Shown: piece by piece, positions 18,480 through 26,918 of the stretch
Numbering within the stretch: the first letter of the stretch is position 1
Layout of the letters: every line of letters starts with the position of its first letter
Assembly (NCBI GenBank): GCA_964614945.1
Contig: CAZTNW010000003.1
Coordinates: 1 to 64,000 of the forward strand
Source: CAZTNW01 sp964614945
GTDB lineage: Bacteria > Caldisericota > JANLFM01
Length of the DNA stretch: 64,000 nucleotides
Direction of reading: 5' to 3'
Notes under the pieces: model-generated
Told to the model about the DNA's origin: nothing
Seen by the model: only the letters and a program-made list of their open reading frames with translations
Database searches by the model: none
Position numbers and translations under genes: made by a program

Positions 18480-19078
18480 CTCGAGTTCCTCCTTTCCCGG
18501 TCAGAATTTCTTTGCATTCTAAGCCAATAAAAGCGATAAAGCAAAAAGAGGACCAGGTAGGCGAAGCTCAGGACGAAAGGGAGGAAATAAGGGCGTGGAG
18601 GAATGTAAATCGGCCGAAACCATTCCTTGAAGGTGTAGAAGTGGACGGCGGCCATCTCTAGGGTAAAAGCGGCGAGAATAAAGCCCAGGGCGAAGAGGAA
18701 TTTCCGCTGCCAGAGCGAATGTAGGAAGATGAAAGCCATCCCCGCAAGGAGCATCAAGCTCTGCACCATCCAGAAGCGTTCAAGGATATAGAAGCTGGTG
18801 AAGATCTTTTCCCCCCGAGTGGAGAGATAGATGACCAGGCTCTGGGTCATGCCGAAGGAGAAACCAATCAGGAGTCCCAACTTGAGGGTGAGGGATGGGG
18901 GGAAGGAAGGACGCACGAGCGCGAGGAAAAATGTCGCCGCGAGCAGGAATATAAGGATGGGAGGGACGAGGGCTAAAGGACCCGTGAGAGGGGAGAACAG
19001 GACCCCTCCGACAATGGCTCCAATTGCCGCAAAGGCACAAAGCCTCCTCGGAGAAATAGAAGCGGCAGACTGCGTCAT
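18476..19078 (-). CDS. Hypothetical integral membrane protein upstream of thrS
   Basis: 200 residues with about six hydrophobic segments (near 12-30, 33-55, 66-85, 103-122, 127-147 and 165-186) and a basic tail (WLRMQRNSDRERRNSS), so the C-terminus is probably cytoplasmic. No catalytic motif or family signature is recognised. It lies 49 bp after lon and its TGA stop overlaps the TTG start of thrS, so it is co-transcribed with thrS. Confidence 0.75.
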   Translation of the reverse strand: MTQSAASISPRRLCAFAAIGAIVGGVLFSPLTGPLALVPPILIFLLAATFFLALVRPSFPPSLTLKLGLLIGFSFGMTQSLVIYLSTRGEKIFTSFYILERFWMVQSLMLLAGMAFIFLHSLWQRKFLFALGFILAAFTLEMAAVHFYTFKEWFRPIYIPPRPYFLPFVLSFAYLVLFLLYRFYWLRMQRNSDRERRNSS

Positions 19079-19103
19079 CTGCCGCTTATCCTATCGGCGT
19101 GAG

Positions 19104-19128
19104 CGAAAAAACTCAAGCCCCGTGGCTT
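19104..19128 (-). terminator. Probable intrinsic terminator after lon
   Basis: Starting in the lon stop codon the transcript reads AAGCC-ACGG-GGCTT-GAG-TTTTTT, a short 5-bp stem (extendable over a mismatch) with a U-run. The weak stem suggests partial termination. The U-run overlaps a possible -35 (TTGAGT) with TAGGAT 17 bp on, which could start transcription of the next two genes. Confidence 0.55.
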
Positions 19129-21464
19129 CAGCCGACTATCGCTTCCTTCAGCACCTCGTCCATGTGTTCCACCAGTACGAAATGGACCTTCTTTTGAATC
19201 GCCGGCGGGATCTTCTGGATGTCCTTACGATTCTCCTCCGGGAGGATCATCGTCTTGATCCCTGCGCGATGAGCGGCGAGGACCTTCTCTTTTACCCCGC
19301 CGATGGGAAGCACCCTGCCACGCAGGGTGATCTCGCCCGTCATGGCCACATCCCGGTGAACAGGCTTCCCCGAGAGTGCCGAGGCCAGGGCGGTGGCCAT
19401 GGCGATCCCGGCCGAGGGTCCCTCTTTCGGTGTGGCTCCTTCCGGTACGTGGATATGGATATCGTATTGCTGGTACCAGTCCTCCGACAGCTTGAGCTCC
19501 TTTGAACGTGTGCGGATGTAGGTGATGGCCGCGCGGGCGGCTTCCTTCATCACATCTCCCAGCTGGCCGGTGAGGGTCAGCTCCCCTTTTCCCTTGGCCA
19601 GGGATACCTCGATCGGCATGATATCTCCTCCCACCTCGCTCACTCCCACCCCAGTGGCCACGCCGACCTCGTCCGCTTTTTCCGCAGTGCCGTAATGGTA
19701 GCGTGGGACGTCGAGAAATTTCGCCAGACTCCTCGGCATAACGTGGATGGGGGAGAAGTCCTTGCTCTCTACCTTGGCCCGGGCCACCCTTCTGCAGATG
19801 TTGGAGATCTCCCGCTCCAGATTGCGCACACCTGCTTCCCGCGTGTACTCCCGGATCATGCGGTAGAGAGCTCCTTCCGATATTTTCAGGTCATTTGCAG
19901 TCAGCCCGTTGGCCTCTAATTGCTTGGGGACCAGAAATTTCTCCGCGATTTTCACCTTCTCGTACTCGGTATATCCGGGGAGAGTGAGGACCTCCATGCG
20001 GTCAAGCAGCGCGGGGGGGATGGTGAAGAGGATATTGGCCGTGGTGATGAAAAGCACCTCGGAGAGGTCGAAGGGAACCTCGATGTAGTGGTCGGAGAAA
20101 GAGTGATTCTGCTCCGGGTCGAGTGCTTCGAGCAAGGCGGCGGAGGGATCACCGCGAAAATCGGCACCTAACTTGTCGATTTCGTCGAGGAGGAATACCG
20201 GGTTCCTGGAGCCAGCGTTCTTCATTCCCTGGACGATCCGACCGGGCAGAGCGCCGACGTAAGTGCGCCGGTGCCCTCGGATCTCCGCCTCGTCGCGCAC
20301 TCCGCCCAGGGAGACGCGGACGAACTTACGGCCCATGGCTCGGGCGATGGATTTAGCCAGGGAGGTTTTCCCTACACCGGGCGGGCCCACGAAACAGAGA
20401 ATGGGGCTTTTCACCTTCTTCGCCAGGTGTCGAACGGCAAGGAATTCCAGGATGCGCTCCTTCGGTTCCTTGAGGCCGTAATGGTCGGCTTCAAGTATCT
20501 GCTCGGCCTCTTTGATGTTCAGCTTGTCCTGGGTCTCGATGCTCCAGGGCAGATCAAGCAGCCAATCCAGGTAGGTGCGCACGACTGTGGATTCCGCAAC
20601 CATCGGCGGCATTTTTTCCAGGCGAGTCAGCTCCTCTTCCACTTTCTCCTTGACGGCCTTGGGAAGTTTAGCTTTCTCCATGCGAGCCCGATAGGCTTCG
20701 ATCTCCGACATCTTCTCGTCTTTTTCCCCTAGCTCCTGCTGGATGGCCTTCATCTGCTCGCGGAGGAAATATTCCTTCTGGCTCTTCTCAACCGAGGTCT
20801 TGACTCGATCCTCCAGCTTCTTGGCCAGCTCGAGAACTTCCAGCTCCTTGGAGAGGACCTGTGCCAGCCTCTCCATGCGCTGCTTAACATCGAGGATTTC
20901 CAAAATTTCCTGCTTTTCCTTGATTCCCAGGATCAGGTTTGAAGCAATCATATCCGCCAGCTGGCGCGGATCCTCGGCGTTTATGGCGGCGACCAGGGCG
21001 TCCGAGGAGACCCGGCGGGAGAGCCGGGCGTAATTCTCGAATTGCTCCAGCACCATCCGTTTCAATACATCCAGGTCCTTGCTCTCCTGCACCTCGTCCT
21101 GCAGGTATCTCAGCTTCACCCGATAGCCAGGTGAGGTCTGCAGGTAGCCCTCTACCTTGATCCGGCAGACACCTTCCACCACGACAGAGAAGGTACCGTC
21201 CGGCAGCTTCAGTAGGCGAAGGATCTCCGCCCCTACCCCCACATCGAAAATATCCTTAGGCTCGGGATCCTCGATCGCCTCGTTCTTTTGCGCGGCGAGG
21301 ATGATCATCCGGTTACCCTGAGCGGCTTCTTCCAGGGATTTTGTGGACTTTTCCCGGCCCACCGTGAGAGGAATAACCATATAGGGGAAAACTACCACGT
21401 TCCGCAAGGGCAGAAGCGGTAATTCAGTAGTCGTTTCCCAGTTCTTTATTATATCGTGCGACAT
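19128..21464 (-). CDS. lon: ATP-dependent protease Lon
   Basis: 778 residues, complete LonA. An N-terminal LAN substrate-binding domain (LPLLPLRNVVVFPYMVIPL), a helical linker, an AAA+ module with GPPGVGKT (about 355-362) and VFLLDEIDKL, and a C-terminal serine/lysine protease with catalytic Ser in KEGPSAGIAMATA and Lys in KEKVLAAHRAG. Lon degrades misfolded and regulatory proteins in the cytoplasm. It is third in the tig-clpP-clpX-lon protease run but has its own HrcA operator 32 bp upstream. GGAGGTGA precedes the ATG. Confidence 0.98.
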   Translation of the reverse strand: MSHDIIKNWETTTELPLLPLRNVVVFPYMVIPLTVGREKSTKSLEEAAQGNRMIILAAQKNEAIEDPEPKDIFDVGVGAEILRLLKLPDGTFSVVVEGVCRIKVEGYLQTSPGYRVKLRYLQDEVQESKDLDVLKRMVLEQFENYARLSRRVSSDALVAAINAEDPRQLADMIASNLILGIKEKQEILEILDVKQRMERLAQVLSKELEVLELAKKLEDRVKTSVEKSQKEYFLREQMKAIQQELGEKDEKMSEIEAYRARMEKAKLPKAVKEKVEEELTRLEKMPPMVAESTVVRTYLDWLLDLPWSIETQDKLNIKEAEQILEADHYGLKEPKERILEFLAVRHLAKKVKSPILCFVGPPGVGKTSLAKSIARAMGRKFVRVSLGGVRDEAEIRGHRRTYVGALPGRIVQGMKNAGSRNPVFLLDEIDKLGADFRGDPSAALLEALDPEQNHSFSDHYIEVPFDLSEVLFITTANILFTIPPALLDRMEVLTLPGYTEYEKVKIAEKFLVPKQLEANGLTANDLKISEGALYRMIREYTREAGVRNLEREISNICRRVARAKVESKDFSPIHVMPRSLAKFLDVPRYHYGTAEKADEVGVATGVGVSEVGGDIMPIEVSLAKGKGELTLTGQLGDVMKEAARAAITYIRTRSKELKLSEDWYQQYDIHIHVPEGATPKEGPSAGIAMATALASALSGKPVHRDVAMTGEITLRGRVLPIGGVKEKVLAAHRAGIKTMILPEENRKDIQKIPPAIQKKVHFVLVEHMDEVLKEAIVG

Positions 21465-21495
21465 AGCGCGTTCACCTCCGGTTAACTCTCATATT

Positions 21496-21522
21496 TTAGC
21501 ACTCTTCCTAAAAGAGTGCTAA
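21496..21522. promoter_or_regulatory. CIRCE operator (HrcA binding site) upstream of lon
   Basis: TTAGCACTC-N9-GAGTGCTAA is present with no mismatch; arms 21496-21504 and 21514-21522, spacer 9. This is the exact CIRCE consensus bound by the heat-shock repressor HrcA, usually found before groES or hrcA-grpE-dnaK. Here its right arm contains the clpX stop codon and it sits 32 bp before the lon ATG. A possible promoter overlaps it on the minus strand (TTAGCA, 18 bp, TAAAAT), so bound HrcA would block polymerase directly. Confidence 0.93.
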
Positions 21523-22772
21523 CTATCTTCCACCCTATTCCTCTTTGGTTGGCGAGCGGTCAGATGCAGGGCCGGCTCTCTCTTCCCCTGCACTACAGAC
21601 GCGGTTATCACGCACCGCCCTACTTCCTTGCGGGAGGGGAGTTCGTACATCAAATTCAGCATCAACTCCTCAAGCACCGTCCTCAGCCCGCGGGCCCCGG
21701 TCTTCTGCTTGAGGGCCGACCGGGCCACCGCCCGGCAGGCGGATTCGGTGAAGACCAGCTCCACTCCATCCATCTCCAGCAGTTTTTGATACTGCTTCAA
21801 AAGAGCGTTCTTAGGCTGAGTGAGGACCCGGATGAGCTCTTCCTCGCTTAGGGAATGCACGGCCACCACAACCGGGAAACGGCCGATGAACTCCGGGATC
21901 ATGCCGAACTTAAGCAGATCCTCCGGCATGATCTCCCCGTTCAGGTCGCCTATCTCTCCTTCCGCTTTTTCCTTAAGCCTCTTCCCCCCTTTGCGCTCCT
22001 GGATGATGCGGCTCAATCCCTCGAAGGAGCCGCCGGCGATAAAGAGGATGTCCTTTGAGTTCATCTGGATGGAATCGCCGTAAGAAGACTTCCGTCCTCC
22101 TGCGGAGGGCAACCGGACGGCGGTACTCTCCACCATTTTCAGTAGTCCCTGCTGCACTCCCTCACCGGAGACATCCCTCGTCCTCGAGGGCCCTGCCGAT
22201 TTGCGGGCGATCTTGTCGATCTCGTCAATATAGATAATCCCCTTCTCGGCCATCTCCAGATCGAAATCCGAAGCCTGGAGCAGGCGGAGAAGGATATTCT
22301 CCACGTCTTCGCCCACATAGCCCGCCTCCGTCAGGCTGGTGGCATCAGCGATGGTGAAGGGAACCTGCAGAATCCTGGCCAGGGTCTGGGCCAGCAGGGT
22401 CTTCCCGGCACCCGTAGGCCCCACGAGAAGAATGTTGCTCTTTGGCAGCTCCACGTCGTCTTTCCCAGCCTGAACGTTGATCCTCTTGTAATGGTTATAC
22501 ACCGCCACGGAGAGGACCTTCTTCGCCTTCTCCTGCCCGACCACATGCTGGTCTAAGGCGCATTTTATTTCCGCCGGCTTGGGAAAGAGGAAAGATCTGC
22601 CGGATTCAGGCGCTTTTTCCTCCCGTAGCATCTCCGCAGAGAGAAGGACGCAGCGGTCGCAGATATAGACTCCCGGCCCGGAGATGAGTCGCTCGACCTC
22701 CCGCGCTTTTCTGCCGCAGAAGGAGCAGCTGCTTTCCCCTTGCGAGGGCTGAACGGAGCCGATGGCCGACAT
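21519..22772 (-). CDS. clpX: ATP-dependent Clp protease ATPase subunit ClpX
   Basis: 417 residues. An N-terminal zinc-binding domain (CSFCGRK...YICDRC), Walker A GPTGAGKT, Walker B IIYIDEIDK, the GYVGEDVEN pore region, the IGF-like loop IPEFIGRFPV and the sensor-2 GARGLR are all present. ClpX unfolds tagged proteins and feeds them to ClpP. The ATG immediately follows the clpP stop with no gap. Its last codons lie inside the CIRCE element. Confidence 0.97.
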   Translation of the reverse strand: MSAIGSVQPSQGESSCSFCGRKAREVERLISGPGVYICDRCVLLSAEMLREEKAPESGRSFLFPKPAEIKCALDQHVVGQEKAKKVLSVAVYNHYKRINVQAGKDDVELPKSNILLVGPTGAGKTLLAQTLARILQVPFTIADATSLTEAGYVGEDVENILLRLLQASDFDLEMAEKGIIYIDEIDKIARKSAGPSRTRDVSGEGVQQGLLKMVESTAVRLPSAGGRKSSYGDSIQMNSKDILFIAGGSFEGLSRIIQERKGGKRLKEKAEGEIGDLNGEIMPEDLLKFGMIPEFIGRFPVVVAVHSLSEEELIRVLTQPKNALLKQYQKLLEMDGVELVFTESACRAVARSALKQKTGARGLRTVLEELMLNLMYELPSRKEVGRCVITASVVQGKREPALHLTARQPKRNRVEDS

Positions 22773-23363
22773 TTATTTCCTGGGGTAAATGACCTGGTCG
22801 ATCAGACCATACTCCCTGGCCTCTTCTGCCGACATATAGAAGTTGCGCTCGGTGTCTTTTTCAATCCTCTCGATCGGCTGTCCCGTCTGCTTGGCCAGAA
22901 TTTCGTTCAGGATTCGTTTATTCTCCAGGATCTCCCGCGCCTCGATCTCGATATCCTTGGCCGCGCCAGAAATCCCCTGACCTCCGATCAGGGGCTGGTG
23001 GATGAGAATACGGGAATGGGGCAGGGCCAGGCGTTTTCCCGCCCTGCCGGCGCTCAAGATCAGTGCGGCAATGCTGGCCCCCAGGCCGAGGCAGATCGTG
23101 GAAATTGGGGCCTTCAGGTACTGCATGGTGTCATAGACGGCTAGCCCGGCGGAGACGATCCCTCCGGGGCTGTTTACATAAAGATAGATGTCCTTCTCCG
23201 CTCCTTCCGCATCAAGAAACAGGAGCTGGGCGATGATGGAATTGGCAAGTTCATCTGTGAGGACGCCGCCCAAGAAAATGATGCGATCCTTGAGCAAACG
23301 CGAATAGATATCGTAGGTTCTCTCCCCTCTCGGGGTCTGTTCAATTACCCAGGGGATTGACAT
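22773..23363 (-). CDS. clpP: ATP-dependent Clp protease proteolytic subunit ClpP
   Basis: 196 residues. The serine-protease triad is Ser97 (GLGASIAALILS), His122 (SRILIHQPL) and Asp170 (IEKDTERNFYM). The nucleophile segment reads GLGASIAA where most ClpP have GMAASMGA, a conservative departure. It forms the tetradecameric chamber served by ClpX, encoded immediately downstream. The start lies 19 nt inside the end of tig. Confidence 0.97.
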   Translation of the reverse strand: MSIPWVIEQTPRGERTYDIYSRLLKDRIIFLGGVLTDELANSIIAQLLFLDAEGAEKDIYLYVNSPGGIVSAGLAVYDTMQYLKAPISTICLGLGASIAALILSAGRAGKRLALPHSRILIHQPLIGGQGISGAAKDIEIEAREILENKRILNEILAKQTGQPIERIEKDTERNFYMSAEEAREYGLIDQVIYPRK

Positions 23364-24583
23364 GGCTTTCCCTCCTTTTCCTCCTTTGAGAAGGTCTTCC
23401 TCCAGTCTTCCACCAATGCCTTCAGGGCTTTTTCCCGGCGTAAGGCGGCGGCTACCGCTCTCGTCCTAGCATCCGATCCGCGTTCCTTCAGCGCTTGTTC
23501 GAGCTCCTCCCTGCTGACCTCGACCTCCCTCTTCTCGGCCAATTCGTCGAGGACGATCTGCTCCTTCAAGAGAGAGAGGGCCTGTTTTTTAGCAACGGTC
23601 TCCCGCCACTCCTCCTCGGAGAGGTTCAGCTTGCGCAGCACATCCGTCATCGAGGATCCTCGGCGCTGCAGGTTCTCTCTGAAGGATTCAGCATAGGATG
23701 TGAGGGCCTGCTCTTCGGCGTGCTGGGAGAAGGAAAGTGGGATCAGCTCCAGGTAATGATGGAGCACTTCCTCCTTGATCTTGTTCTCGTAATCCTTTCT
23801 CACTTGCTCTTTGAGCTCGCCCTCGATCTTCTCCTTCAATTCCGAGAGGCTCTGCGCCTGGAATTTCTCGGCGAACCGGTCGTCGAGAGGAGGAAGCTCT
23901 TTGCGCTTGACTTCCACAGCCTCCACGAAGAAGCGGACATCCTCCTCCTTCGCCTTCAGGACGAAGGAGCGCTGTTCGCCCGCTCGGATACCGGCTACCT
24001 GCTCCTCGAGCCCGGGAAGAGCAGCTCCTTTCCCCAATTCCAACATCTCGGTTTTCCAGGGCTCTTTCTCGTCCACGCGCCAGCGGAGCACCACGGCGTC
24101 CTTAGCCTCCGCCGGTCCCTCCTTGGGGAAGTAGGTGACATAGCTTTCTCGCAGCCGCTCCATCGCCTCCTCGACGTCGACCTCGCCGACTCCGGGAGGG
24201 GAGAAGTCCAGTTTCACTCTTTCTATTTCCGGAAGGTCGAAGGCCGGCCAGGGATCGACCAGCAGCTTAAATTTGGCGGGCTTCCCCTCCTCGAATTCCT
24301 CTACCTCCACCTGGGGAGGGAAGAGGGGGTGGACCTCAGTCTTGCGCCAGACCTCCGGCAAGACTTCATCCAGCATCGCCTCCAGGGCATTCCCTCGCAC
24401 TCTCTCGCTTCCAATCTGCGCTTTTACCAGATTCAGGGGGGCTTTACCCCTACGGAATCCCGGGATATTCACCCTCTGCGCGAGGCGAGCGAGAGCCCGC
24501 TTAAAAGACTGTTCTACCGTCTGGGTCTCGACCTGGACCGTCAACTCGATCTGCTGTCCTGCTTTCTTGCTCTCGATATCCAA
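23345..24583 (-). CDS. tig: Trigger factor, ribosome-associated chaperone/prolyl isomerase
   Basis: 412 residues. The ribosome-binding signature GFRRGKAP (residues 42-49) sits in the N-domain; a shortened PPIase (FKBP-like) domain at about 150-230 and a helical C-terminal arm domain follow. It receives nascent chains at the exit tunnel. The tig-clpP-clpX order is the common bacterial arrangement. The start is TTG with AAGGGAG upstream. The gene begins 43 nt after tRNA-Leu on the same strand, so co-transcription is possible. Confidence 0.94.
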   Translation of the reverse strand: MDIESKKAGQQIELTVQVETQTVEQSFKRALARLAQRVNIPGFRRGKAPLNLVKAQIGSERVRGNALEAMLDEVLPEVWRKTEVHPLFPPQVEVEEFEEGKPAKFKLLVDPWPAFDLPEIERVKLDFSPPGVGEVDVEEAMERLRESYVTYFPKEGPAEAKDAVVLRWRVDEKEPWKTEMLELGKGAALPGLEEQVAGIRAGEQRSFVLKAKEEDVRFFVEAVEVKRKELPPLDDRFAEKFQAQSLSELKEKIEGELKEQVRKDYENKIKEEVLHHYLELIPLSFSQHAEEQALTSYAESFRENLQRRGSSMTDVLRKLNLSEEEWRETVAKKQALSLLKEQIVLDELAEKREVEVSREELEQALKERGSDARTRAVAAALRREKALKALVEDWRKTFSKEEKEGKPCQSPG

Positions 24584-24626
24584 AATGAAAGGCTCCCTTC
24601 AATTTCAGAAAATTTCAGTCAGTTCG

Positions 24627-24712
24627 TGGTGCGAAGGGCGGGACTCGAACCCGCATGGCTCATCACCACTGGATCCTAAGTCCAGCGCGTCTGCCAATTC
24701 CGCCACCTTCGC
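24627..24712 (-). tRNA. tRNA-Leu (anticodon TAG)
   Basis: 86-nt class II tRNA. The acceptor GCGAAGG pairs with CCTTCGC, the D-loop is GGCGGAATTGGCAGACGC, the anticodon loop CTTAGGA gives TAG (reads CUA), a long variable arm follows, and the T-arm contains GGTTCGAGTC. The 3' CCA is encoded. Confidence 0.96.
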
Positions 24713-24785
24713 TCAGCTATTTTCCAAAGCTCCCAGCTGATAGGCTCCATTCCACGATCAGATTATTCAAGGATATTCTACGCGG

Positions 24786-24824
24786 AAAAAGCAAGCTGGA
24801 GAAGGTTTAACCTTCTCCAGCTTG
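24786..24824 (-). terminator. Intrinsic terminator of the small orphan gene
   Basis: A 14-bp perfect stem (CAAGCTGGAGAAGG/CCTTCTCCAGCTTG, about 5-nt loop) is followed on the minus strand by GCTTTTTCC. It lies 20 bp after the stop codon of the 66-residue protein gene and isolates it from tRNA-Leu/tig. Confidence 0.85.
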
Positions 24825-24844
24825 TAGGAGGAGTGAGTCTTGAT

Positions 24845-25045
24845 TTAGCGTGACAGGTTCGCCAAGTAGTTGAAGATCCTCGGATCCTGCAGCTGCTTAC
24901 TCAGGGAAATTGTCCTTAAAACGAAGGCCTCCTTCCCGTTCTCCCCTGCTCCCAGTGCGTGGGGTGATTCCATCCCGCTGCCCCCTTGCACCTTTACTTC
25001 AGTCTTGCTTATCACTTTATTCCCTTTCAGGATCATCCCGTCCAT
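24845..25045 (-). CDS. Small orphan protein, 66 residues
   Basis: Not recognised. The protein starts MDGMILKGNKVISKTEVKVQ, has a Gly/Ser-rich middle (GGSG, ALGAGENG) and ends with an amphipathic stretch (LQDPRIFNYLANLSR). There is no signal peptide, no membrane helix and no cysteine, so a cytoplasmic role is likely. Expression signals are unusually complete for so small a frame: a TTGACA-17-TATTTT promoter, GGAGGG seven nt before the ATG, and a strong terminator. These make it a real monocistronic gene rather than a chance frame. Confidence 0.7.
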   Translation of the reverse strand: MDGMILKGNKVISKTEVKVQGGSGMESPHALGAGENGKEAFVLRTISLSKQLQDPRIFNYLANLSR

Positions 25046-25075
25046 TTCTTAGCCCTCCGTTTGTTTCTCCAGCAC

Positions 25076-25104
25076 AAAATAAATTCCTTGGGAAAACATG
25101 TCAA
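25076..25104 (-). promoter_or_regulatory. Promoter of the small orphan gene
   Basis: Minus strand TTGACA (25099-25104), 17-bp spacer, TATTTT (25076-25081). The predicted start lies about 25 nt before the ATG, leaving room for the GGAGGG ribosome site. Confidence 0.75.
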
Positions 25105-25313
25105 AACCTTGTGAAGTTTTTACAATTGATCAATAAGGAAAGCTCATCAGGAGATGATTTTCCGTTTTGAGTTTTGTCAATTTCCTCGGAGCCTTGACAA
25201 ATTCCTCACGGGTGAAAAGAGAATAGTGGTTATATATGGAAACCATTGGAGCTGGCGGAAGACCGTTACATTCGAAGAAGAGGAAGAGCACATTTGCCTG
25301 AGGCGGGAAACCC

Positions 25314-26657
25314 GTGAGGCTGTATCCGCTTTCAGCGGCCATAACCCTGGCACTCTACGCCCAGGGTCTCTGCGATCCGAGCGAGCTAATAAAAACAAGG
25401 TCCACGAAGGACAGGATCCATGCCATCGTGAGAGAGCTTGGCTGCCTGCAGATCGATACCCTGCAGATGGTCCGACGCACCCATTACATCGTCCTCTGGA
25501 GTCGGATGGGTTCCTTCGACCCCGAAGATTTAGACCGCCTGATCTACGACGAAAAAGACCGTCGGCTCTTCGAGGGCTGGCAGCACGAGGCCTCCATCAT
25601 CCCGATCGAGGACTACTGCTTCCAGTTTCCCTACATGCGCAGGATGAAGGACCTCCCCTATTACAGGAATTGGCAGGCTAGGCCGGGGAATGAAAAATTA
25701 GTGGAGGAAGTACTTGCTCGCATCAGAAAGGAAGGCCCTCTGCGCAGCGCCGACTTCGAATATCACGGTCCCCGCCGGGGAACCTGGTGGGGCTGGAAGC
25801 CCGCAAAGAACGCTTTAGAGTACCTGAAGGCGATCGGGGTATTGATGGTGAGGGAAAGGCAGAATTTTCAACTCGTCTACGACCTGAGGGAGAGGGTGCT
25901 CCCATCGTGGGTGAGCCTGGAGGAACCCAGTACAGAGGAAGTTGAGCGCTACTGGATCGAGCAGGGAGTGAAAGCCCTGGGCATTTGCACCGAGGCGAAT
26001 GCCGCCGAATACGCCCATTTAAAAAAGGGGAAAGCCGCGCCTCATCTGGCAGATTTCCTGAAAGAAGGAGTTCTCATCAAGGCACCGGTCAGGCTCATTG
26101 ATAAGACACGAGAACTGATCCTGCATCGAGATAATCTTTCTTTGCTCGAACGGGCGGCGGATGGAGACCTTCCGGAAAGCCGCACCACTTTCTTGAGCCC
26201 TTTTGACAATCTCTTCTGGGGTTGGGGACGCGATCAGTTATTCTGGGGGTTCCGCAATGTTCTCGAGGCCTACAAGCCGGAAGCGAAAAGAATCTGGGGT
26301 TATTTCTGCCTTCCCATCCTTTACTCGAACAGGCTGGTCGGGCGCTTCGACCCCAAGATGGATCGGAAGAACGGAGTACTTCAGATCAAAGCTCTCTACA
26401 TGGAGCCGGAAGTCAAGCTCGAAGAAAAGATGGTCGGAGAGATTGGGAAGGCCCTGCGAGACTTCATGAGATTCCACCAGGCGACGGATGTGGTAATCGG
26501 AAAGAGTGAACCGCAGGAATTCGGAAAGAAGCTGCTGAAGGCTATCTCATCTGCACGAATAGATGGAATCTCGGTTCAAAAAAATCCTGGTGGGTCGTAC
26601 AGGACTCGAACCTGTAACCGCCTGATTAAGAGTCAGATGCTCTACCAATTGAGCTAA
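25314..26657 (+). CDS. YcaQ/AlkX-like winged-helix DNA glycosylase family protein
   Basis: About 447 residues. The protein matches the HTH_42 (YcaQ/AlkZ) pattern: N-terminal AITLALYAQGL, then LGCLQIDTLQMVRRTHYIVLWSR, the EGWQHEASIIP segment, and the C-terminal FLSPFDNLFWGWGRDQLF region. The family QxQ/QxD motif is represented by QIDTLQ. AlkZ-type members unhook interstrand DNA cross-links; YcaQ homologues remove alkylated bases. The GTG start is the first start after an in-frame stop. The last 23 codons or so are antisense to tRNA-Lys, so the native C-terminus has probably been replaced or extended. Confidence 0.85.
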   Translation: MRLYPLSAAITLALYAQGLCDPSELIKTRSTKDRIHAIVRELGCLQIDTLQMVRRTHYIVLWSRMGSFDPEDLDRLIYDEKDRRLFEGWQHEASIIPIEDYCFQFPYMRRMKDLPYYRNWQARPGNEKLVEEVLARIRKEGPLRSADFEYHGPRRGTWWGWKPAKNALEYLKAIGVLMVRERQNFQLVYDLRERVLPSWVSLEEPSTEEVERYWIEQGVKALGICTEANAAEYAHLKKGKAAPHLADFLKEGVLIKAPVRLIDKTRELILHRDNLSLLERAADGDLPESRTTFLSPFDNLFWGWGRDQLFWGFRNVLEAYKPEAKRIWGYFCLPILYSNRLVGRFDPKMDRKNGVLQIKALYMEPEVKLEEKMVGEIGKALRDFMRFHQATDVVIGKSEPQEFGKKLLKAISSARIDGISVQKNPGGSYRTRTCNRLIKSQMLYQLS

Positions 26658-26663
26658 CGACCC
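26588..26663 (-). tRNA. tRNA-Lys (anticodon CTT)
   Basis: 76 nt. The acceptor GGGTCGT pairs with ACGACCC, the D-arm is TAGCTCAATTGGTAGAGCA, the anticodon loop CTCTTAA gives CTT, the T-arm contains GGTTCGAGTCC, and CCA is encoded. It overlaps the 3' end of the YcaQ-like gene on the opposite strand. Confidence 0.97.
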
Positions 26664-26688
26664 AGACAGAGTGCCAGGTGCGAGGAGT

Positions 26689-26717
26689 AGATTAACAGAA
26701 AGGGCAGGGATTTTCAA
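26689..26717 (-). promoter_or_regulatory. tRNA-Lys promoter
   Basis: Minus strand TTGAAA (26712-26717), 17-bp spacer, TAATCT (26689-26694), with the start point expected about 19 nt before the tRNA. Confidence 0.6.
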
Positions 26718-26918
26718 TTACCAGTATCTGTTCTTCTTGCAGCTTCAGTAAAACCCCAGTGTCCCGTCCCTTCTCACCTTGCGGAAGGCCCAGCGGAAAG
26801 TGAGGATTTCTAAAGGAATAGCGAGCAAAGAGAAAGCCGGAAGGAGGCCAGAAGAATCATGATTTCTGATCCCACCGATTCCAACCTGCATGTTACAAGT
26901 ATTTACAAAAGGTGAAAA

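Noticed and set aside
25175..25199. Divergent TTGACA pair (TTTGTCAA...TTGACAAA) before the YcaQ-like gene
   Set aside because: Neither copy has a credible -10 at 16-18 bp; it may be an operator but nothing supports that.
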